NCBI GenBank assembly: GCA_023433305.1
Contig: JAEZCZ010000006.1
Span: 1 to 20,949 of the forward strand
Direction: 5' to 3'
From: Pseudomonadota bacterium
Lineage (GTDB): Bacteria > Pseudomonadota > Alphaproteobacteria > Sphingomonadales > Sphingomonadaceae
DNA: 20,949 bases
Positions 16,803-20,949 of this stretch are shown here, one piece after another (position 1 is the stretch's first letter; each line of letters begins with the position of its first letter). The position numbers and the translations under genes were made by a program. The notes below the pieces were generated by a model. The model ran no database searches and was not told where the DNA came from. It saw only the letters and a program-made list of their open reading frames with translations.

Positions 16803-17798
16803 ATGAAGCGCCCGTCCCTCGCTTTCGCCGTCCTCGCCCTCGCCGCACCGCTCGCCGCGCAGGAGGCGGAGCTACCCACCCCCGCCTCGATCGTCGCCGA
16901 AGCGCCCGCTTCGGACTGGCGCGCGATCGATCCGGCGGACCTGCTGGTGATGACGCTGGCGCCCGACGCGAATGGCAACCCGCGCAAGGTCGTGATCCAG
17001 CTCATCCCGCCGCCGTTCAGCCAGGGCTGGGTCGACAACATCCGCGCGCTGGCAAAGGCGCACTGGTGGGACGGCACCAGCGTCTACCGCGTGGTCGACA
17101 ACTGGGTCGCGCAATGGGGTGACGGAGAAGACGACGAGCGCGAGGCCAAGCCGCTGCCCGAGGGGCTGCGGGTGGTGCCGGAGAGCGAGTATTCGATCGA
17201 TCCAACACCGGAGATTGGTGCTCAAATCAGGGAACTGGCCGGCCAGCTCCGCGGACCTGGCGAGGTCGATCTCGACGCGTTGCCAAGCGCCTTCTTCCAG
17301 CTACGGTCCGATCCCTACAGCGCCATGTCCCTCCATCATCAGGGATGGCCGATCGCGCTTGGCAGCCGGGACAACAAGACTTGGCCTGTCCATTGCTACG
17401 CCTCGGTCGGCGTCGCCCGCGACCTCTCGCCCGACACCGGCACCGGCGCCGAGCTCTACGCGGTGATCGGCCACGCCCCGCGCCAGCTCGATCGCAACAT
17501 CGCGGTGGTCGGCCGGGTGATCGAGGGCATCGAGCACCTTTCCACCCTCCCCCGCGGCAAGGGCGAGGCCGGGGTCTACGACGACCCCGCGCTGCGCGTC
17601 GCGATCCTCTCGGTCCGGCTCGGCGACGAGCTGCCCGCGGCCGAGCAACCGAAGTTCGAGTATCTCGCCAGCGAAACCGACAGCTTCGCGCAGTACGTCC
17701 ACGTCCGCGCCAACCGCAGCGACGCGTTCTACAAGGTTCCCGCCGGTGGGGTCGACGTGTGCAACGTGCAGGTGCCGATCCGCCGGGTGCAGGAGTGA
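16803..17798 (+). CDS. Periplasmic cyclophilin-type peptidyl-prolyl cis-trans isomerase
   Basis: This 331-residue protein has a signal peptide (residues 1-19, cut before QEAEL), so it should act in the periplasm to speed proline isomerisation during folding. Cyclophilin landmarks are visible: VVIQLIPPPFSQGWVDNIRA, SVYRVVDNWVAQWGD (the FHRVxxxFMxQGGD signature with its catalytic Arg), HCYASVGVARD, and LDRNIAVVGRVIEGIEHLS. It is about twice the length of a minimal cyclophilin. An insertion of roughly 70 residues separates the YRVV signature from the CYASVGVARD strand, and a C-terminal extension follows the GRVIEG strand. The Phe and Gln of the signature are altered (Tyr, Trp), so activity may be modified. 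It starts at ATG 16803. Confidence 0.85.
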   Translation: MKRPSLAFAVLALAAPLAAQEAELPTPASIVAEAPASDWRAIDPADLLVMTLAPDANGNPRKVVIQLIPPPFSQGWVDNIRALAKAHWWDGTSVYRVVDNWVAQWGDGEDDEREAKPLPEGLRVVPESEYSIDPTPEIGAQIRELAGQLRGPGEVDLDALPSAFFQLRSDPYSAMSLHHQGWPIALGSRDNKTWPVHCYASVGVARDLSPDTGTGAELYAVIGHAPRQLDRNIAVVGRVIEGIEHLSTLPRGKGEAGVYDDPALRVAILSVRLGDELPAAEQPKFEYLASETDSFAQYVHVRANRSDAFYKVPAGGVDVCNVQVPIRRVQE

Positions 17799-17831
17799 GC
17801 CCACCGCTCCTTTCTTCCCGCTTCCCTTTTT

Positions 17832-17862
17832 CCGTCACCCTGGACGCGTTTCAGGGTGACGG
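17832..17862. repeat. Compact intergenic hairpin, REP-like or transcription end
   Basis: CCGTCACCCTG (17832-17842) is perfectly complementary to CAGGGTGACGG (17852-17862) around a 9-base loop. It is placed 34 bases after the cyclophilin stop and 26 bases before the DUF1905 gene. There is no T run after the stem on either strand, so it is not a classic intrinsic terminator. Similar CGTCACCCTG palindromes are frequent intergenic repeats in sphingomonad genomes (from general knowledge). Confidence 0.7.
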
Positions 17863-17887
17863 AATGGTTTGAGGCGAGCAGCGCGCC

Positions 17888-18214
17888 ATGACCGAGACCC
17901 TGCGCTTCACCGCTCCGCTGCAAATCTGGACCGACGAGTCCGAAAACAGCTCGGTCGGTTTCGTGATCCTCCCACCCCACGCCGCCGAGCAAGTCGCCGC
18001 GCATGAGCTCGTCCGCCGGCTCGAGCTTGGCAAGCGCCGCGGGTTCGGCTCGGTCAAGGTCACCGCGCGTCTGGGCCGCAGCACCTGGGACACGTCCGTC
18101 TTCCCGCAGAAGGGCCGCGAGAGCTGGTTCATGGCGGTTAAGGCGAGCGTGCGCCGCGCCGAAGGAGGAATCGAGGAAGGCGACGAAGTCATAATCGAGC
18201 TCGAGCTGCGCTGA
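17888..18214 (+). CDS. DUF1905 domain protein
   Basis: This 108-residue soluble protein is a single DUF1905 domain: LRFTAPLQIWTDESENSSVG at the start, FVILPPHAAEQV, then RGFGSVKVTARLGRSTWDTS, VFPQKGRESWFMAVKASVRR and EGDEVIIELEL at the end. The pattern of a beta-barrel with GFGSVKV and a Trp-x-Thr-Ser strand fits the family, which is also found fused to bacteriocin-protection YdeI/OmpD-type domains elsewhere. No biochemical role is established. It starts at ATG 17888. It stands alone between a hairpin repeat and the helix-turn-helix gene. Confidence 0.85.
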   Translation: MTETLRFTAPLQIWTDESENSSVGFVILPPHAAEQVAAHELVRRLELGKRRGFGSVKVTARLGRSTWDTSVFPQKGRESWFMAVKASVRRAEGGIEEGDEVIIELELR

Positions 18215-18323
18215 GCGCCTGCCGGGCCCGCTCCCCGATGGCCGGACAAAAACCGTTTTCCTATTCGCTCAACGATGCCTAATGGGCCTGATTCGCGTTT
18301 TGTTCTCACAGGAGATGCGGATC

Positions 18324-19208
18324 ATGCTTCACCCTTCCCCCGAAACGTTTTCCACCCATCCCGCCAGCCAATGGACCGGCGCGGTCAAGGTCCGCTTCCT
18401 CGAATGCCTCGCGCAAAAGGGCAACGTCCGCGTTGCCTGCGCGCAAGTCGGGCTGTCCGCGGAGACCGCTTATCGCCAGCGGCGCCGCGATCCCGTTTTC
18501 GCGCGCTCCTGGGCGGCGGCGACCGCGCTTGCCCGTCGTTCTGCCGAGCAGGTCCTGACCGACCGGGCCATCGACGGGATCGAGGAAGAAGTCTGGTTTC
18601 GCGGCGAGCTCGCCGGCACGCGCCGTCGCTATGACAGCCGCTTGCTTCTCGCCCATCTCGCCCGGCTGGACCGGATGGTGGAGCAAGACCCGGCGGCCCA
18701 GGAGGACGCCGAGCGCTTCGACGAGCTCCTTGCCGTCCTCATGGGTGCGGCATGCCCGGCCGACCTCGCCGACGCGGACGGCGTACCGGTCTGCCGCGAG
18801 ATCGCGGTGGAGATGGCCAAGGACGAGGCAAGAGAGGCCGAGTTGGACAAGCTTCCGCCCGAGGACTGGCGCGATTACGGCAAGAAGTACACCCCCGAGG
18901 AGCTGGAACAACGGGAGCTCGCCGAGGAGGCCGCGCAACGGGCCCGCGAACGTGCAGTCGAGCGCGCAGCGGCCGAGGCAGGCCGGATATTCGATGAGCG
19001 GCGTGCGGCTGCGCTAGCCGCCGTCGACGCCGCGCTCGAGCCCACCTCCGAAGCAGGCGCAGAGGGCGAAGTCGGGCAGGAGCCGGAACTTTCTCCCAGA
19101 ACCGTGTCAACGGCGTCAACACCCCCCTCGCCGGGCACCGGGGCCAAGCCCCCGCAGTTCCGCCAGAACGCTCCGCGCTCGCCGTTTCAGTCCGAAAGGC
19201 GGCGGTGA
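18324..19208 (+). CDS. Helix-turn-helix protein resembling phage terminase small subunits
   Basis: This protein has about 294 residues. Residues 20-60 (VKVRFLECLAQKGNVRVACA, then QVGLSAETAYRQRRRDPVFA) form a helix-turn-helix of the kind seen in terminase small subunits and related DNA-binding proteins. A conserved IDGIEEEVWFRGELAGTRRR and RYDSRLLLAHLARLDRMV follow. The rest is an acidic/basic coiled-coil (EELEQRELAEEAAQRARERA) and a Pro/Ser-rich tail (PSPGTGAKPPQF) that looks disordered. I start at ATG 18324, nine bases after AGGAG; ATG 18315 abuts that site and ATG 18282 is earlier still. No other phage gene is nearby, so it is probably a resident gene or a relic. DNA binding is inferred; the target is unknown. 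Confidence 0.65.
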   Translation: MLHPSPETFSTHPASQWTGAVKVRFLECLAQKGNVRVACAQVGLSAETAYRQRRRDPVFARSWAAATALARRSAEQVLTDRAIDGIEEEVWFRGELAGTRRRYDSRLLLAHLARLDRMVEQDPAAQEDAERFDELLAVLMGAACPADLADADGVPVCREIAVEMAKDEAREAELDKLPPEDWRDYGKKYTPEELEQRELAEEAAQRARERAVERAAAEAGRIFDERRAAALAAVDAALEPTSEAGAEGEVGQEPELSPRTVSTASTPPSPGTGAKPPQFRQNAPRSPFQSERRR

Positions 19209-19239
19209 CCCGGGCCGGCGTATCCCGACCGAGATCGAG

Positions 19240-20949
19240 CTAGATCCGCTCGGCTTCCGCCACCGCGTCGCTCGCGCGCAGCGCGCTCAGGATGCGCGTC
19301 AGGTGCGCGAGGTCATGGACCTCGAGCTCGACTTCGTAAGTGTGGAACGGCCCGTCGAGCTGCGTCTGCTTGAGCTTGACGACGCTGGCATGGCCCTTGG
19401 CGAAGATGTTGGCCATCTCGGCGAGCGTGCCGAGCCGGTGGTAGAGCACCACGCTGAGCCGGCCGACCGCGCCCTGCGAGCGTTCGCCCCACGACAGGTC
19501 GACCCAGTCGGCATCGACGCCGCTTGCCAGCTCGAGGCAATCGATCGCGTGGACGACCACGCCCTCGCCCTTGACCCGTAGCCCGACGATGCGATCGCCC
19601 GGCACCGGATGGCAGCACTCGGCGAGCGTGAAGCCCATGCCCGGAGTCAGCCCCTTGATCGAGATCGCGCGCGTTTGCGCGGGATGCTCGGGCAAGTCGG
19701 CGGTGCTGCCGGGTACCAGCGCTTCCATTACCTCGCGGTCGGTCAGCCGCGCCGAGCCGATCGCGTGCATCAGCTCGTCGTCGTCCTCCAACCCGAGCCG
19801 CTCGACCGCCGCGGCAATCGCCTTCTTGCCGATCTTCGCCGGAACCTGCTCGGCGATCTGTTCGAACAGCTTGCGGCCGATCTCCGCGACTTCGGCGAAT
19901 TCCTTGGCGCGCACCGCGCGGCGGATCGAGGCCCGCGCCTTGCCGGTGACGACGAATCCCAACCAGGAGAGTTGCGGCTCGGCATTGGCGCCCTTGATGA
20001 TCTCGACCACGTCGCCGTTATTGAGCTGGGTGCGCAGCGGCATATGCCGTCCGTTGATCTTGGCGCCGACGGTGTGAGTGCCGAGATCGGTATGGACCGC
20101 GAAGGCGAAGTCGACCGGTGTCGCCCCCTTGGGCAACTGGAACAGCGCGCCCTTGGGGGTGAAGGCGAAGATGCGGTCCTGGTAGATCGCCAGCCGGGTG
20201 TGCTCGAGCAGCTCCTCCGGATCGTGACTGGCATCGACGATTTCGATCAGGTCGCGCAGCCAGCCGACTTGCCCGTCGGGGCGGTCGCCCTGCTTGTAGG
20301 CCCAGTGCGCGGCGAAGCCGAATTCGTTGAGGCGGTGCATCTCGCGGGTGCGGATCTGCACTTCGACGCGCATCGAGTTCTCGTAGATCAGCGAGGTATG
20401 GAGGCTGCGATAGCCGTTGGTCTTCGGCGTGGAGATGTAATCCTTGAACCGGCCCGGCACGCACTGCCAGGTGCGATGCAGCACCCCGAGCGTGCGGTAG
20501 CAGTCGTCGGCGTTATCGGTCAGCACGCGGAACGCCATGATGTCGGTGATCTGCTCGAAGCTGACGTGGCGCTCGGCCATCTTGCGCCAGATCGAATAGG
20601 GATGCTTCTCGCGCCCCGAGACCTCGACCTTGATCCCCGCTTCGGCGAGCGCCTGCTTGATCTTGAGCGCGATCGCATCGACCTGCCCGCCCTCGGTGCT
20701 GCGGATCTGCTCGAGCCGCCCGGTTATCGTCGCATAGGCCTCGGGCTCGAGCTGCTCGAACGCGAGGAGCTGCATCTCGCGCATGTACTCGTACATGCCG
20801 ACGCGCTCGGCGAGCGGCGCGTAGATGTCCATCGTCTCGCGGGCGATGCGCTTGCGCTTCTCCGGGCTCTTGATGAAGTGGAGCGTGCGCATGTTGTGCA
20901 GCCGGTCCGCGAGCTTGACCATCAGCACGCGGATGTCCTCGCTCATCGC
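19240..20949 (-). CDS. rsh: Bifunctional (p)ppGpp synthetase/hydrolase RelA/SpoT homologue (N terminus off the window)
   Basis: The visible 569 residues are the bulk of a long RSH protein; roughly the first 130 residues lie beyond the right edge. In order: the end of the HD hydrolase domain with VKLADRLHNMRTL (its Asp is a catalytic residue), and a synthetase domain with GREKHPYSIWRKM, DIMAFRVLTDN and RFKDYISTPKTNGYRSLHTS. EVQIRTREMHRLNEFGFAAH follows, then a TGS domain (IFAFTPKGALFQLPKGATPV), a zinc-finger/helical region with ECCHPVPGDRIVG, and a C-terminal ACT domain. RFKD at bases 20440-20451 is the RxKD form typical of enzymes that both make and degrade (p)ppGpp, not the ExDD form of pure RelA. 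It controls the stringent response. Its stop is 31 bases from the convergent helix-turn-helix gene. Confidence 0.95.
   Translation of the reverse strand, partial: AMSEDIRVLMVKLADRLHNMRTLHFIKSPEKRKRIARETMDIYAPLAERVGMYEYMREMQLLAFEQLEPEAYATITGRLEQIRSTEGGQVDAIALKIKQALAEAGIKVEVSGREKHPYSIWRKMAERHVSFEQITDIMAFRVLTDNADDCYRTLGVLHRTWQCVPGRFKDYISTPKTNGYRSLHTSLIYENSMRVEVQIRTREMHRLNEFGFAAHWAYKQGDRPDGQVGWLRDLIEIVDASHDPEELLEHTRLAIYQDRIFAFTPKGALFQLPKGATPVDFAFAVHTDLGTHTVGAKINGRHMPLRTQLNNGDVVEIIKGANAEPQLSWLGFVVTGKARASIRRAVRAKEFAEVAEIGRKLFEQIAEQVPAKIGKKAIAAAVERLGLEDDDELMHAIGSARLTDREVMEALVPGSTADLPEHPAQTRAISIKGLTPGMGFTLAECCHPVPGDRIVGLRVKGEGVVVHAIDCLELASGVDADWVDLSWGERSQGAVGRLSVVLYHRLGTLAEMANIFAKGHASVVKLKQTQLDGPFHTYEVELEVHDLAHLTRILSALRASDAVAEAERI

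Overview
The window comes from a GC-rich alphaproteobacterium, most likely of the order Sphingomonadales. The grounds are the gene order of the flagellar block, the sphingomonad-style TonB-dependent receptor, a low-affinity iron permease-family protein and a single long RelA/SpoT homologue. Genus-level placement is not possible from the sequence alone. Both window edges cut genes: a probable fliJ on the left and the rsh gene on the right.

Region 1 (1 to about 8400) is a compact, plus-strand flagellar operon: (fliJ end)-fliK-fliL-fliM-fliN-fliO-fliP-fliQ-fliR-flhB-fliD-fliS. It encodes the hook-length ruler, the basal-body-associated FliL, the C-ring switch proteins FliM and FliN, the whole membrane export gate (FliO, FliP, FliQ, FliR, FlhB), the filament cap FliD and the flagellin chaperone FliS. 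Most junctions overlap by 1 to 4 bases (GTGA or ATGA), which suggests translational coupling. FliM lacks the usual N-terminal CheY-binding peptide, and FlhB has NPSH in place of NPTH at its autocleavage site. A GGDEF-domain diguanylate cyclase on the opposite strand (8396-9526) closes the block. It has an intact GGEEF signature but no inhibitory I-site.

Region 2 (about 9600 to 15450) is the most interesting part. A TonB-dependent receptor is followed by a four-gene run of secreted proteins arranged large-small-small-large: two paralogues with a GRWEGDTLVV motif flanking two DUF6152 paralogues. A MarR-family regulator follows. Nearly identical palindromes (TTGACTTWATCAA) lie in front of the receptor and in front of the four-gene run. 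The two units therefore look co-regulated, possibly by the MarR protein, as a periplasmic/outer-membrane uptake or processing system of unknown substrate. After predicted signal cleavage both DUF6152 proteins would begin with His-His and carry a third His at the same spacing, which invites a metal-binding hypothesis. The two larger proteins keep one conserved cysteine pair.

Region 3 (about 15450 to the end) is housekeeping: a low-affinity iron permease-family membrane protein, tRNA-Ser(GGA), a small zincin-type metallopeptidase, a periplasmic cyclophilin-type peptidyl-prolyl isomerase, a DUF1905 protein, a terminase-small-subunit-like helix-turn-helix protein, and a bifunctional (p)ppGpp synthetase/hydrolase on the minus strand. 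Two palindromic intergenic elements occur here, one a 125-base cruciform-like repeat and one a compact 31-base hairpin. No intergenic gap in the window exceeds 300 bases, and I saw no CRISPR array, insertion sequence or prophage module.
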